Part shown: in pieces, positions 1 through 12,300 of the stretch
Position numbering within the stretch: the stretch's first letter is position 1
How the letters are laid out: each line of letters starts with the position of its first letter
Origin: Costus lasius
Lineage: Eukaryota > Streptophyta > Magnoliopsida > Zingiberales > Costaceae
Assembly: GCA_027563935.2 (NCBI GenBank)
Contig: CM050446.2
Coordinates: forward strand, 28,647,501-28,711,500
Length of the DNA stretch: 64,000 bases
Direction: 5' to 3'
Position numbers and translations under genes: made by a program
Notes under the pieces: generated by a model
The model's database searches: none
The model's input: only the letters and a program-made list of their open reading frames with translations
Told to the model about the DNA's origin: nothing

Positions 1-290
1 TGACTAGTCCAAACAAAGTTTACATGCTTAGATCACATAGGAAAATTTTGCCTTACCAACGTGCACTTATTGATCAGATGGCAGAATCAGGTATCAACAA
101 AGTCAAATATAACTATAAGACCCCCACCTACAAAGAAGGGACCGAAAGAGAAAAGAAAGAAAAATGTCCTTGAAAGAAGACCCAAAAGGACTGGTACAAC
201 AAAGTCAAGCCCAAGCATACCTCCTACTAATAGCCAAGTTCATACCGGATTACCAACAACATAGGTTTGCACATTTACATGGACTCTGCA
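1..290 (+). pseudogene. FAR1/Mutator-type transposase fragment
   Basis: The forward frame beginning at base 3 reads a segment with the core LRSHRKILPYQRALIDQMAESG, which resembles the helical part following the FAR1/WRKY-like DNA-binding domain of FAR1/FHY3 proteins and MULE transposases. The reading then needs a frame change near 150-170 to continue as a segment rich in Gln and Leu (around LVQQSQAQAYLLLI). No intact ORF crosses the region and the window starts inside it, so this is a partial, probably broken copy. Such proteins bind element ends and cut DNA in the nucleus. It points towards the Ulp1-like gene on the other strand, a pairing typical of Ulp1-carrying MULEs. The family call rests on a short motif and is moderate. 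Confidence 0.45.
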
Positions 291-337
291 TGCTACCAAT
301 TGCTAATTAGCTCAACTCACACAATTTTTCATTGTAG

Positions 338-619
338 ATGATGTTACCAAGCAGCTATATACATCCAACACAGCCTTATATTTCTTATACTATGATGATG
401 GGAGCCACATCTTTTTACGTAAATATACTAACTTGCAAAATTTCAATAGAGCTACCAAATTGCAATTGTCGATTGCTGACAAATAATCTATTTATCTTTA
501 TGCAGTGCTCAGACAAAGGATCTATCATATCAGGCCAACAAAATCAAACACAGGAACATGACAAAGGATCTCTCATATCAGGCCAACAAAATCAAACACA
601 AGAACATCCATGTCTGTGA
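338..619 (+). pseudogene. Possible 3' exons of the transposase remnant
   Basis: An open frame starts right after a plausible splice acceptor (TTTTTCATTGTAG) and ends in a Ser/Gln/His-rich tail. A second acceptor-like site (TCTTTATGCAG, ending near 504) precedes a part that encodes a 16-residue unit twice. Position and strand fit terminal exons of the FAR1-like gene upstream. I see no domain that proves this; it may be non-coding. Confidence 0.25.
512..607 (+). repeat. Two 48-bp direct repeats
   Basis: A 48-bp unit beginning GACAAAGGATCT occurs at 512-559 and again at 560-607 with two base differences. The length is a multiple of three, so the open frame is kept across both copies. Confidence 0.85.
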
Positions 620-844
620 CAACAAACTTGTGTGGAACGAAGCAAACAAAGAATCTATTTATCTTCTTAACTCTTCTTGTTGTAACTAGTTAAATATTAT
701 TGTTCATCTATTTGTACTATGAAATTTAGCATTTGTGAATGTGTGAAGCACATTATGTGGACTGCTTAATATGGTTTGTGATTTAACCTATTAAAATTCT
801 GGATATCATGTTGTATTTATCTATGAATGTGTGAAGCACAATGT

Positions 845-1600
845 ATATCATAGAAAAATTCTGGATATCGTAGAATTCTAATAGAATATCGTAGAAATTA
901 TCCTGTATATTGTAGGAAAATTCTGGGATATCATAGAAATCATTCTATATATTGTAGAAATATGTTAGAATATTGTAGAAATCATAGACAAAAATCCTAT
1001 ACACCGTATAACTGCTCTGGACATCATAAAAAAATTAGAACACTTTGTATACAACTTACAAGATATCGTAGAAATTATCCTGTTTATTGTAGAAAAATTC
1101 TAGGATATCGTAGAAATCATTCTGTATATTGTAGAAATATGTTAGAATATTGTAGAAATCATCCTGTATATCGTAGAAAATCCTGGATATCATAGACAAA
1201 AATCCTATATACCGTAGAAATGCTCTGGACATCATAAAAAAATTACAACACATTGTATACAACTTAAAAGATATCGTAGAAATTATCCTGTTTATTGTAG
1301 AAAAATTCTAGGATATCGTAGAAATCATTCTATATATTGTAGAAATATGTTAGAATATTGTAGAAATCATCCTGTATATCGTAGAAAATCCTGGATATCA
1401 GAGACAAAAATCCTATATACCGTAGAACTGCTCTGGACATCGTAAAAAAATTACAACACATTGTATACAACTTACAAGATATCGTAGAATTCTAATAGTA
1501 TATTGTAGAAATTATCCTATATATTGTAGAAAAATTCTACGATATCGTAGAAATCATTCTGTATATCGTAGAAAAATCTTGGATATCATAGACAAAAATC
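845..1600 (+). repeat. Minisatellite of ATATYGTAGAAA with 208-bp higher-order unit
   Basis: The motif ATATCGTAGAAA or ATATTGTAGAAA recurs every 20-35 bp. Above this is a longer period: the landmark GACAAAAATCCTAT starts at 987, 1195 and 1403 (exactly 208 bp apart) and a degenerate copy starts at 1591. The array lies between the 3' ends of the transposase remnant and the Ulp1-like gene. ORFs here on either strand only translate the repeat. Confidence 0.9.
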
Positions 1601-2635
1601 ACAAAGATTATGAAAACAACCTTATAACCAATATATTTATAAATTCTTTTCCAAAATAATTACAACACATTATATACAACTTACATCAGTTTAGGAAATT
1701 GATTAACATTTACCATACTCACTCTCCAAAAGTCCCCTAAAGAGTTCTAAACTTGTAATGGCCCTAAGCCTTGGCATATCAGACTGTGAAAAATCAAAAT
1801 CCTTGTTGCTACATAGATAATCCATGTACTTCATTGTAAAAATACCACAATCTGCACTATCATATTGTTTGGGGCAGTTTTCTTCCCAAGTCAGTGGCCA
1901 ATGCCCTATATCAATGCTGCCATTCTTGGTTTGGAGTTTAAAATGTGACCTTAATATAGCAACCTAAAAGGAAAAAAATAATTTGTTAAATGCATCATTA
2001 TACTATATTGCATACAATTAAAATGCCAGAATAACATTACTTACATATGTAGCAAGAACTGTAGCATGATCCCTACGGATATATAACGAGTTATACACTT
2101 TCATATTTTTATTTTCCACATCTATGTACAATAAACCAGTGCTTGTCATTACATATTGGGGCAAAAATTCTACATATCTTTGTAAGGGTTTCAATGGTCA
2201 AGTGTTCTAAACACCTAGCTGATGCACCAAATTTACCAACCGTGTAGAAATATATGCTATTTGGGGAGATATAAGCAAAAGGAGGGTAATTTAATTTGTC
2301 TTCTTGGCACCTCTTTATAAGTAGTGCTGCATATGCATCAATGGCCTGTATGCAAATAAAGTAGTTAGTTCCCACTTGAGTAGCTTAATTAAAGATATAC
2401 AACAAATTCAGTAGTTAGATAATCCTTACATCATCCGAAATATATCGACCAAATAATATATCATACACCCTTTGTTTGTCTATTCCCCAATCGAACCCAT
2501 CGTTGAATCTTTTAAATTCCCAGGTCATATACTCCTCCAGCTGAGTCTTTTGTTCTTTAGTTATGTACTGCCGCCCACGATAATCTCGTCTATGCTTATC
2601 CTAATAAATGCAATATAATAAAAGAATCATTTAAT

Positions 2636-2815
2636 ATCGTAGCATATCGTAGAATATCAGTTAGAATATTGTAGAAAAATTCTAGGATACCGTAGAAATT
2701 AGCTAGAATACCATAGAAATCAAATAGAGTATCGTAGAAAAATTCTAGAATACCGTAGAAATCAACTAGAATATCGTAGAAAAAATCCACCATACGGTAG
2801 AAATCAGTTAGAATA
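2636..2815 (+). repeat. ATATYGTAGAAA array inside an intron of the Ulp1-like gene
   Basis: Seven or eight copies of YRTAGAAA at 18-30 bp spacing, in the same orientation as the 845-1600 array. It falls between the coiled-coil exon and the exon at 2432-2601, so it lies in an intron or is a later insertion. Confidence 0.75.
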
Positions 2816-2849
2816 TCCCTCTTCCCTTTGGAGTGTAGAGGCTGCCATA

Positions 2850-3096
2850 AGCTTCTCATTTTCATCTCTAAGCTGAGCTATAATTTGGCTTAGCTTTCTC
2901 ATTCTCCTCTTGATCACTTCTCAGCTTCTCATTCTCATCTCTAAGCTGAGCTATAATTTGGCTCAGCTTCTCATTCTCCTCTTGATCGCTTCTCAGCTTC
3001 TCATTCTCATATCTAAGCTGAGCTATAATTTGGCTCAGCTTCTCATTCTCCTCTTGATCGCTTCTCAGCTTCTCATTCTCCTCTTGATCACTTCTT
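2850..3096 (-). repeat. 72-bp tandem repeats encoding a coiled coil
   Basis: Read on the minus strand, a 72-bp unit encodes 24 residues, including NEKLSQIIAQLRDENEKL and RSDQEE. There are about three and a half units. The spacing of Leu and Ile and the abundance of Glu, Lys and Arg are typical of a coiled coil. The unit keeps the Ulp1-like frame until one extra T near 2896 shifts it in the last repeat. Confidence 0.85.
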
Positions 3097-4289
3097 TGTA
3101 TATTTTCCTATAAAAAATAATATATATTTTGGATTCTAACAAATATAACATAGTAGTGACGATGGCAACACATTCAAATACTAACCTGTTCACTAGACCC
3201 AATCTCAGCTTGTTCTAATTCTATGACATAAATTATCTACAATAATATCCAAAATTAGTCTATTAGTTGTCTCTATAATTCATTAACTCCTAATAAGAAA
3301 TACGTACTTTGATTTGAGACTTTTCAAAAAATTCTTTCGCCACAGCAATCTCACATTTGCCCAACGACTAATGTGAGGGTAAACACCTTTCACCAAATCG
3401 GCCCTGAACAATGTGCAATGTTCATATAACCAAACCTGAAAGGGACAGTATTTTTAGTTAGTACATGAGACGTGATACATAAAAAATGAACTAGCTAGTG
3501 CACTTACATTAAGAAGAATGACACATCCAGAAAAACTACTGGTTTTTTTTCCTACTGATTCTAGTTAATTCATTAACTAGATATCGATGTACTGCTTCAG
3601 CCCAGTTGTATTTTTGAAGCATGTCAATCTCTTCAACAATAGTGACAAAAAATGGCTCCAAGGTATAACTTACACGGCTAAACAAAAATGTACAAAAAAT
3701 ATATAGAATGACAAGTTTAATCATTCTATCCTTATCCAAGGTACAACCATCATTACTAAGCCTAGTGAGCTTCCTTTCCAACAGTACACGACTAATATGC
3801 TCTCCTCTAAATTCTTCATTATAAAATGAGCTAGTGGCCAACTCCAAATCAAAATTTACTAAATTACCAACATCTGGACAACCCAATATAAGAGATACAT
3901 CCCTCACAGTAAAGTGGACAAAAGATTTATTTAATTTGAACTCTATCCTTTCGCTATCCCATCTTGGTAACAAATATTCAATTGCCAACATATCTAAGGC
4001 CATGATCGGAATCTGTAATAAATGGCCAAAGGGGGTCACAAGCATGTCCTCTTTAATGGAGTTGCCACTAGATAATCCATTCATTGTATTATGTAGTTTG
4101 GCCAATGAACACCTGCTGTACATGGGCCGGGTAGGTTCTGTGCATGCTGCCTTTTCCTTTTGTCCTTTTGTTGTTCGCGTCCGTGGTTTACAAATAAAAC
4201 TTTGATCATTGGAACTTGAACTCTCTAAACTCCAATTATCTCCAGAACTGCTCATTATCTTAATTTATACAACATGCAATGTTAGTGAG

Positions 4290-4960
4290 GTGCATTTATA
4301 TGTATTTCTACAATATGAACCAAAATTTCTACAATATGAAATAATTCTGAAAAACTATAAAAAATTAACACGATCCTTGAAAAAAAATTAGATTCACTAA
4401 TGAGATTCTCAGTCACTCATAACCTAGTTTTTTAGTACATTTATCTAAATTTCTACAATATGAACCAAAATTTCTATGATATGAAATAATTCTGCAAAAA
4501 TATAAAAGAACTGCATGATCCTTAACATAAACATGACTAATGAGATTCTCAGCCACCCATAACCTAGTTTTTCAGTGCATTTACATGAATTTCTACAATA
4601 TAAACCAAAATGTCTACAATATGAAATAATTCTAAAAATATATAAAAAAAAGTTGCATGATCCTTAGCATAAACATTAGATTAGTAATGAGATTCTCAGC
4701 TTTTCCTAACCTAGTATTTTAGTGCATGTACTTAAATTTCTACAATATGAATCAAAACTCCTACGATATGAAATAATTTTGAAACAATGTAAAAACATAT
4801 TGCGTGATCCTTTGCATAAATATTATATTTACTAATGAGGTTCTCAACCACCCATAACCTGGCTTTTTAGCGCATTTACATGAATCAAAACCACCCATAT
4901 TTCTACGATAAGAACTAAAATTTCTATAATATGAATTACTTCTGTAAATATATAAAAAAA
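4290..4960 (-). repeat. Five ~145-bp tandem repeats with TTTCTACRATAT motifs
   Basis: Units begin near 4305, 4449, 4591, 4737 and 4908, each with one or two copies of TTTCTACAATATGAA, followed by a variable spacer containing ATGAGRTTCTCA and CATAACCTAG. TTTCTACAATAT is the reverse complement of ATATTGTAGAAA, so this array mirrors the one at 845-1600. It lies just upstream of the Ulp1-like gene start. Confidence 0.8.
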
Positions 4961-5029
4961 TGCATAATCATTGACAATAACATTAGATTCAAACTATAAA
5001 GTTAATTAAACTAATATGAAAAATTAGAG

Positions 5030-5560
5030 GAAATGACAGGAGCATCGCCAAGCCTAGGTTGGCGATGAACAGTCTTCAATAGTAGCGAAGTCGGCTGGGC
5101 AAGCGGCAGTTAGGAGGAGATAGAAGTTACCTTTCTAGGGTTGGTGGTGATCTCCAACAGCGGCGAAATCGAGTGAGTAGAAAGGAATGGCAGCGCTACA
5201 GCTAGGGCTTCCTTTCTTCACCGTAACGAGATAGGAGAAAGCCTAGAAGAGTGAGGAGAGAAGTCTGACGAAGGAGAGGAGTGTGGAATATGCCGACGAT
5301 TGCAAGAGCAGAGGCAACGAGGGCAAGGAGACGATGAGAGGCCAGATGGAAGGTCGAAAAAAATTTCTCAGGGAAGAGGGAGAGGTTTCGAGTGAAGAGA
5401 GAGGAGAATAAGGGTTTATGGAGGAGAGAGAAGGGTTTAATGAGGGGAGAGAAATGTTAACGGGAGCAAACGTTGCTCCGTTTTTTACTTTTTTAGAATC
5501 GAAGATGGACGGTTGGGATGGAGCCAACCTAAGATGGCTCTGTTGGGACCTTCAATAGAA
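5030..5560. other. Purine-rich segment, probable end region of the Mutator-like element
   Basis: The sequence changes to GC-richer, GA-rich DNA (GAGGAGAGAGAAGGG and similar) ending in GGAGCCAACCTAAGATGGCTC. It resembles the 5' leader or terminal part of a DNA element, but I found no matching inverted terminal repeat inside the window. A 94-codon minus-strand frame here is low-complexity Ser/Leu/Pro and I do not call it a gene. Confidence 0.3.
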
Positions 5561-6125
5561 TTTTTTTTTCTTCGGATCCAGTTCATGCCGAAGAAGCACG
5601 TGTGGTTTGAATCGATTTACAGTTTAATATTTGGAAGAGCCGCATTATAAACAATTGATATAACTACTTGAAATGGGCACAATTAATTAATTAATCCAAG
5701 ATTAATCCTGATCTATCCTAGCAGCTTTTGTAATAGGCTGGCTAATCCGTATCAAATCAAGTGGACTTGAATTAACCTAAATATTGGATTTAATTGAAGC
5801 TTGCTCTTACATAAAAATCCAAATTGACTTTCAATAACCATAACAAGTAGTGAAAAACATAATAAAAGAAAAGAAAAATAATACTGTTATTGAAAAGTTT
5901 GTTGCAATATTATTTATTACAAAATTTCTAATGTGGTAGTACTATACTTTGACATAGACTTTACACTATTCACTTAATAGATAGAGTAAATCTTTATTTA
6001 CTGTATTTTATTTGGTTATAGATATGTTGACCGTAATGTGTAAATTATTTATTTCAATAATAATTCTTCTATTAATGAAATTGTTTATGCAGACATATAA
6101 TTCTTTTATTCCCTTTAAAATAAAA
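5561..6125. other. AT-rich spacer without recognisable genes
   Basis: AT-rich sequence with no long frame and no repeat structure that I can recognise. Confidence 0.5.
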
Positions 6126-7805
6126 ATGATTTTGAAAGATAATCACTTTCATGACAAGTTTAATGGAGTAGATTTTGCTTATTGGTAAGAACAATTAGAG
6201 TCTGCTCTAATTGGTAAGAACAAGTAGATTTTGAAAGATAATCACTTTCAACCTGTAATTGGTAAGAACAAGAGAATTAAATAAAGATGCTACTAATCCT
6301 AAAGTAATTATAATTAAAATTTCTAAGCCTGATTAAAATAGTTTCTTTAAACCTAATAGCAAAAGATTTAATCCTACGAATACAAACTTTAAACTTAAGA
6401 ATAACAATAATAATAGTAATCCTAACAATAAAAAAGCAAAAATTTTAAATCTTATTTTAAGGGGAATAAGAAATTAAATAATGGTCATTTTTGTCTTGTG
6501 TGCGAAAAAGATAATTATGTTGCATCAAACTGCTTCTTCCACAAGGATAGAAAAGTTCAATCTAAGAAGAAAGACTTCAGACCTAAACCTCAATTCAATA
6601 TAATTTAAGGTGAACCTTCCACGAGCACTATTAGTCCATCATAATTCCCAATGATGGCTTGACTTAAGAACTAATGTACATATTTATACTAATAAGAATA
6701 TTTCACTTCCTTTTAAAATACTAGTGATGAAAAGTATAATAATGGGCAATAGAACCTCTATAAACATGTTAGGACATAGAAACATCAACTTAAAGTTTAC
6801 TTATGAGAAGATGTTACGTCTCAACAATGTTCTACTAGTTCTAGATGTACAAAAGAATTTAATTAGTAGATCAATTCTTGTACAATCATGCTACAAAATT
6901 ATATTAGAAGCAAATAAAGTTGTGATTATAAAAAAGAGCAATTTCATATGAAAAGAGTTTATTTCAAAAGGACTTTTTAAAATAAATGTTATGTAAAATT
7001 AATAAAGATTCACTTTCTTTATCTTCAATTGTTTTAAAGTTAGAATTAAATAATATTGTTTTAAAGTCAGAATTAAATAATATTTGGCATGACATACATG
7101 GTTATATTAATTTTAAATCAATTAATAAAATAATAAATTTAGAATTAATTCTTAAAATAAGCTATAAATAAATCCAAAATATGAAATATGTGCTAATACT
7201 AAACAATTAAGTAAACTATTCAAATTAGTTGAATCTTGAAATTCACAAATTTTAGAATTAATTCATAATGATGTTTGTGATTCTACATCAACTCCTACAA
7301 GAGGAGGAAATAAATATTTTGTAATATTTATTAATGACTTTTCAAGATATTGTTACACTTATTTGATTAAAATTAAAAAATGATGTACTAAATAAATTTA
7401 AAATTTTTGAAGTTGAAGTTGAAAATCAATAAGATAAAAAGAATGTAAATACTTTAATTAGATAGTGGAGGTGAAGATAGTGGAGGTGAATCTGTGTCTA
7501 ATGAATTTACATTCTTTTGTTAAGATCATGCCATGATTCATCAAGTAACATCTCCGTATTCACCATAATCAAATGGTGTGGTTGAAAGAAAAAATAGGAC
7601 TCTTCTTGACATGAGTAATTCTATGATGTGAAGTTTAGGAGTACCTCAAAATCTTTGGGGAGAAGCATTACAATCTTCACACTTCATTCTTAACAGAATC
7701 CCTTTAAAAGATAAAGATTTCATCCCTTATAAACTCTGGAAGGGTTGTAAACCAAGGCTTAGTTTTCTATCAATGCAGGGTGGTGCCTTGGTAAGGTTAA
7801 TATGC
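6126..7805 (+). pseudogene. Decayed Ty1/copia polyprotein (element M)
   Basis: Forward-strand remnants follow the copia order. A gag zinc-knuckle remnant (CLVCEKDNYVASNC, its His lost) lies near 6495-6540. The protease-to-pre-integrase stretch at 6724-6951 includes LRLNNVLLVLDVQKNLIS. Integrase pieces (ELIHNDVCDSTSTPTRGGNK, then NDFSRYCYTYLIK) lie near 7255-7380, followed by SPYSPQSNGVVERKNRTLLD-like sequence near 7550-7610 and LWGEALQSSHFILNRIP near 7655-7700. Stops and frameshifts are frequent. The reading continues as WCLGKVNM to about 7805, where LTR fragment L begins. This is the oldest-looking element in the nest; its RT and RNase H parts are not visible. Confidence 0.75.
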
Positions 7806-7810
7806 TAATA

Positions 7811-9375
7811 TGCACAATTCACATGTGCATGACTTACCAATGTAGTAAAAAGATATTATTCCCACAGAGACAATTCGCAAGTACCAAGTGATCCCATAAT
7901 CGATAGCTAGACAAGCTAAATTTGGTTCAAAGTAAAATGAACTAAACTAATGGGTTGAATTGGTTACCAAACAAGAGATACGAGTTAAATGCTATTTCAA
8001 GATAATTCAGGACCTTGGGGTTCCACAATGATATATCTAAATTTGAATAAAATAATAACAATACAATATATCTAAAATATTAAAGGACTTATCCGCAGGT
8101 ACATGTTACCCCCTTTCAGTAGTATAACCCAGTACCTATTCAAAATAGTCTCCTACTTTTGTGGTTTACCAAACTGAATAGATTAATGAACACAAAGATA
8201 AACTAAATGTCCTCGCGTGAATTCTAATTACTTTCATGATAGAATAACGTGAGTCCAATCTAAGCAGATCCATCATCGCAATTCACCTTTTAGTCATTCT
8301 TGCAACGTTTTAAATATGTAAAAACTTGGCCAGAGTAAATACAAGCAAACATCATAGAAAAGATCAAATAAACAAAAATATATCATAAAAACTCTAATAT
8401 TATAAGTCAAATAAAAGATCTAAACAAAGGATTACACCCCAAATCTTGAACAAGAAGGCTTAAGCAGCCATGATAATTCTATTCAGCACAATCTTCTCTT
8501 GAATCAAAGTTCCAAGGATCAAAATACAAAAGGAAGATAATAAGAGGAAGAAATACAATCTAATCCTCTCTAGTTCGATGAGAAGAAGTATGCAAATCCG
8601 CCCAGAAAATCTCCTTTTCATTCATCACCACCCCTTGTCACAGTTCCACTCTAGAGAGCCAAAAGGCTCCCTCTTTTAACCTCAAAATGGTTTTTTTCTT
8701 CATAGGAGGGTGTCCCTTGAGATTCCCTATGAAATCCCCAAGAGAATGCTTCAAATCGCATGAAAAACCGCTTTAAATTCTCTCCAAAAATGCAAAAAAA
8801 TATTCCGCGGAAGCTGTCATGGGCAGGCCGTGATATCTGTCATGGCTGTGAAGTGTTCTGGAAAATAATCACGGCTATGAAAATGATCACGGACAGGCCG
8901 TGATGTGTATCATGGCTAGGAAAATGGTCATGGCTCGGTTGTAAAGTCTTCTGTTGATTTTTGATATTACGATCATGGCCATGAAGCTGGTTATAAGCAA
9001 GCCATGATCGTCTCAGTGAAAAAGTTATCAAATTTTGGATAAAACTCATTATGGCCGTGAAGATCATCATGATTCAACTGTGAAGAAGAAGTTTACAAAA
9101 TACTCATCATGACCGTGACGATCATTAGGGCCTAGCCATAATTATTATAGAAAACTCTGTTTGACTCCAAATTTGCTATGATGACTCATCTTTTCATCTT
9201 GAATCACCCAGTGGCCTCAAAATCATCAAATAAATATCAGAAATGAGTGATTTTACCTGAAATTATAAAAAGACAAGGAAAAGTAAAGATTTCGAACAAA
9301 GCAAGTAAATAAGTCTGAATATGACATAAAAATAATAAAATATGCCTTGTTTTTAGATAAAATGATATTAGAAAA
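7811..9375 (-). mobile_element. LTR fragment L of an Athila-like gypsy element
   Basis: It begins TGCACAATTC and has, near its left end, the landmark shared by all Athila-like LTRs here: a conserved stretch with ATTCCCACAGAGAC and ATCGATAGCTAG, the antisense of the LTR 3' end. The element therefore reads right to left. Palindromic CACGGCC/GGCCGTG-type motifs cluster at about 8815-9150. The right part is cut by the H insertion at 9376 and is not found again in the window. No coding sequence. Confidence 0.65.
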
Positions 9376-12300
9376 TGTTGGGAAACCTCGGAGATATTTT
9401 ATAATTTTTCATAGAGATTACAATACAAGCACAGCGGAATAATATCCCCGAAACAGGCCGGTCCCAAAAACCCAGTGAAGATCGTCTTGCGAGGGGGTCG
9501 ACACGATGAGATAGTAAGTATTTAGAGCAAGCGTGAAGGTCGATGTCAAGGTAGGCGCCCAAGCATGCACCCTCTGTAGTCTCACACACACAGATGCCTC
9601 GACCCCTCTTCTTCCATGCCTGGTGCTAGCCTCAGGAAGAAGATCCAAGCCTTAGACTCCTCGTTTTGATCACTTGCGCCACCTTCTAGGGAAGATGCGC
9701 CAAGGTGAAAGAGGTTGAAGGAGATTGCCACCAAGCTCTTATCCCTCTTGCTCCAAGAGGAGAATAGAAGAAGAAGCTTGCGGCCTAGTGATGGAAGACT
9801 TGCGCCAATGAAACCTTCTTGCCCCTTTGGTGATTCACGCCAATTGATTGCATGTCCCAAAGCTTCTCACATATCTCTTGATATATAGAGGCAAGAGGGG
9901 CGGCAATAAGAGGGGTAGGCACAATTCCAGTGAAGAAATCGGCTAGGGTTAAGGGGAGGAAGCAATTAAGGTTTTAGGGTTTTGGAAAGTCTCCAAGACT
10001 TTACTATAAACCCTTCCTAATTTTCCATATGCGCCAAGGACCTTCATAAGAAGTCCTCCAAGCCATATCAACCCTAAGACTTGCTATAGAGGCAAGTATA
10101 CCATCAAAAGATGAAGGGCTAGGCGCCTTTTACTTCCTAATGGAGCCTTAGGCGCCAACTCCTCCCCATTATGCCTTTAGGTGCCAATGGGAGGAGTTTT
10201 CTCCCCATTATACCCTTTTAGCCCATTAGCTCTTTATGACAACTTGTTATTGGGTCTCATTAGGTAATGAGCTAGCCCAAACTTTATTACATGAGTTGAT
10301 TAAGCAATTTGATCCAATCCAAAGGAACCCTAACTCAAATGTGACCAACCATGGTCAAATTTGGGTCAACATGCCTAAAATGAAGTTTGGTGATAGGGTC
10401 CGCAAGTGCACGGTCTATCGAAGTAGTAAATAATATCATTCCCACAGGGAGCAGGTGTCAAGTACCGACCTTTAGTGTCATCGATAGCTAGATAATTCAA
10501 TTAGAAATGGAAAAAAAACAAGACTAATTCTAAAATATCGAATTGAAGAATAAATGACTTTAAGGGAAAATTACAGTTTAAGACATGTTTGGAACTTTAG
10601 GTTTCATCTCGTTGAAAGCTTTAAGTGTAAATCAATCAATGAATTGAAATAGAAAACGGATCTCCTTCTCTCGAAGCGCAATCCGACAGTAAACAACTTA
10701 AGGCGATCTATCCTATGGTACGAATTACCTTCTCTCGAAGCGTAATCCGGTGCCTACTTAAGCTAATTTCCCACTCTGTAGCAAAACTAACTTAAGAGAC
10801 CCATTGGGCTCTATGATGATCGTGAATCCTCGAGTGACATTGAACGACTCTGGTAATCCAAGTCACAAGTTTAAATGGGCAGTCGAGTGTTACGATTCAC
10901 CTCTCGGCTCTTCTTGTAACACTTCACACATATCGATGTTTGGCCAAAACATAAGTACGCAATAAGCACACCACATTTAAATAAGTAAATTTACTAAAAA
11001 GTATCACTGAGATTCATAAAAGATGTTTACATGTGAGAATTTGTTTAACGGGCTACGCCCGAGTCCCGAACTAGGATTTTACTCTAAAACATGCATCGTT
11101 TAACAATTAAAACCCAAGTAAATAAATTCAAAAAGAGGGGAATTTACAAATTAAGGGTAGAAGACAATGAATCTTCAGTCTTCTCTCAAATGCCCCAAAG
11201 AAATCCATCGAATCGAACCCTTGAAGAAGCAAAAATGCCCCTTTTTGCCCTAGTCAGGTTTTCTCCAAAGTTCAACCCCAAAAACCACTCCAAAAATCCT
11301 ATTTTATAGTTCTATCTCTTCCTTAGGCAGTTAGGAAGTTTCCCTCCAAATTTCAGCCAATTCTGAGTTTGGAATCACTCAAATCGGGCAAAAAATCATC
11401 GAAAGGTCGATCTGCGCGGAAGCTGTCACGGGTGTGATGATAAGCACGGCCAGGCCGTGTCTGGCTCTGGAACTTGCGATGAAGTAAACACGGCTGTGCT
11501 TCTGAACACGGCCAGGCCATGTCTGGCTCGCAGATTGCTGCAGAGACGATCATGGCTGTGACGGTGAACATGGCCTGCCCGTGTTCTTTGCAGAAAGCTC
11601 CGATTTGCCTCAAATTTGACCTGTGACCTCCTAGCACTGTGAAGAATCTTCTCGTAATATCAAATCATCAAAATCTTCACAAAAATATGGTAAAATGAAC
11701 TGCATTTCACAAATAATACAAAAAATAGTGAAGATTCTATACTTTACAAGAAAAGATATCAAAATGTGACATAAAATAGAACTTAAGCCTATAATGATGG
11801 TAGAAACAAGACTCTAAATCCTATAAAATTGACACCTATCATTTGGCTCCAATAACTCTCTTCCATCTCATCAGGCCCATTGGCGCTGATGAAATCTCCC
11901 AAATAGTTCTGAGTTATCCAATAACTCGATCATAAGGTTTCCCGATCAATATGAGAACTCGAGTATCAAGGTGTGTGACCCTGTATGTTCCTCTGACGTT
12001 GACAGTGCTGACCTAAGGTCACCACAAGCAGTGAGTGGCACCTAGCAGTGCATCGCTGCTACCCAAGTCATCGGAATGGATATCGACATCAATATCCCCA
12101 TCATCGCAACTAGGTACAGATGCATTACAGTCTCTTTGCCAAACTAATATCCGATTGGACAAGTGTGTCACCACTTGTTTTCACCTAATCATATAGTTAT
12201 GACTAAATCAGGTTCTCACCTGGGTATGGCCATACACTTTCAGTCATAGAACCATAAGGGGGCCCTATGGATATCAAGCTTCCCTTAGGAAGGGGCAAAT

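Larger units (their letters stand above)
1703..4255 (-). pseudogene. Ulp1/C48-type cysteine protease gene of a Mutator-like element, frameshifted
   Basis: Several exons can be read on the minus strand. The first, from the ATG at 4255, encodes a DUF1985-like region (motifs LILGCPDVGNL and KYNWAEAVHRYL) and continues with SGCVILLN to a GTAAGT donor; the next (about 3360-3437) begins VWLYEH. A coiled-coil exon lies at 2850-3108. Then come the exon at 2432-2601 (DFDWGID-like region, clean AG and GTAAGG borders), the exon ending in HW at about 2140 (catalytic His), and a last exon with CPKQYDSADCGIFTMKYMDY, which carries the catalytic Cys. The usual Asp after HW is Asn in the best-fitting frame. 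Three single-base frameshifts are visible: in the T8 run near 3541-3548, near 2896, and near 2136. Ulp1-like proteins of this kind are common cargo of MULEs; their role in transposition is unknown. Confidence 0.75.

Noticed and set aside
962..1262. Short ORFs on both strands with repeated Tyr-Cys-Arg-Asn or Phe-Tyr-Asn-Ile
   Set aside because: They only translate the ATATYGTAGAAA minisatellite.
2910..3113. Forward ORF rich in Leu-Ile-Ser
   Set aside because: Antisense shadow of the coiled-coil repeat of the Ulp1-like gene.
5243..5527. 94-codon minus-strand Ser/Pro/Leu-rich ORF
   Set aside because: Low complexity from a GA-rich tract; no domain, no exon signals.
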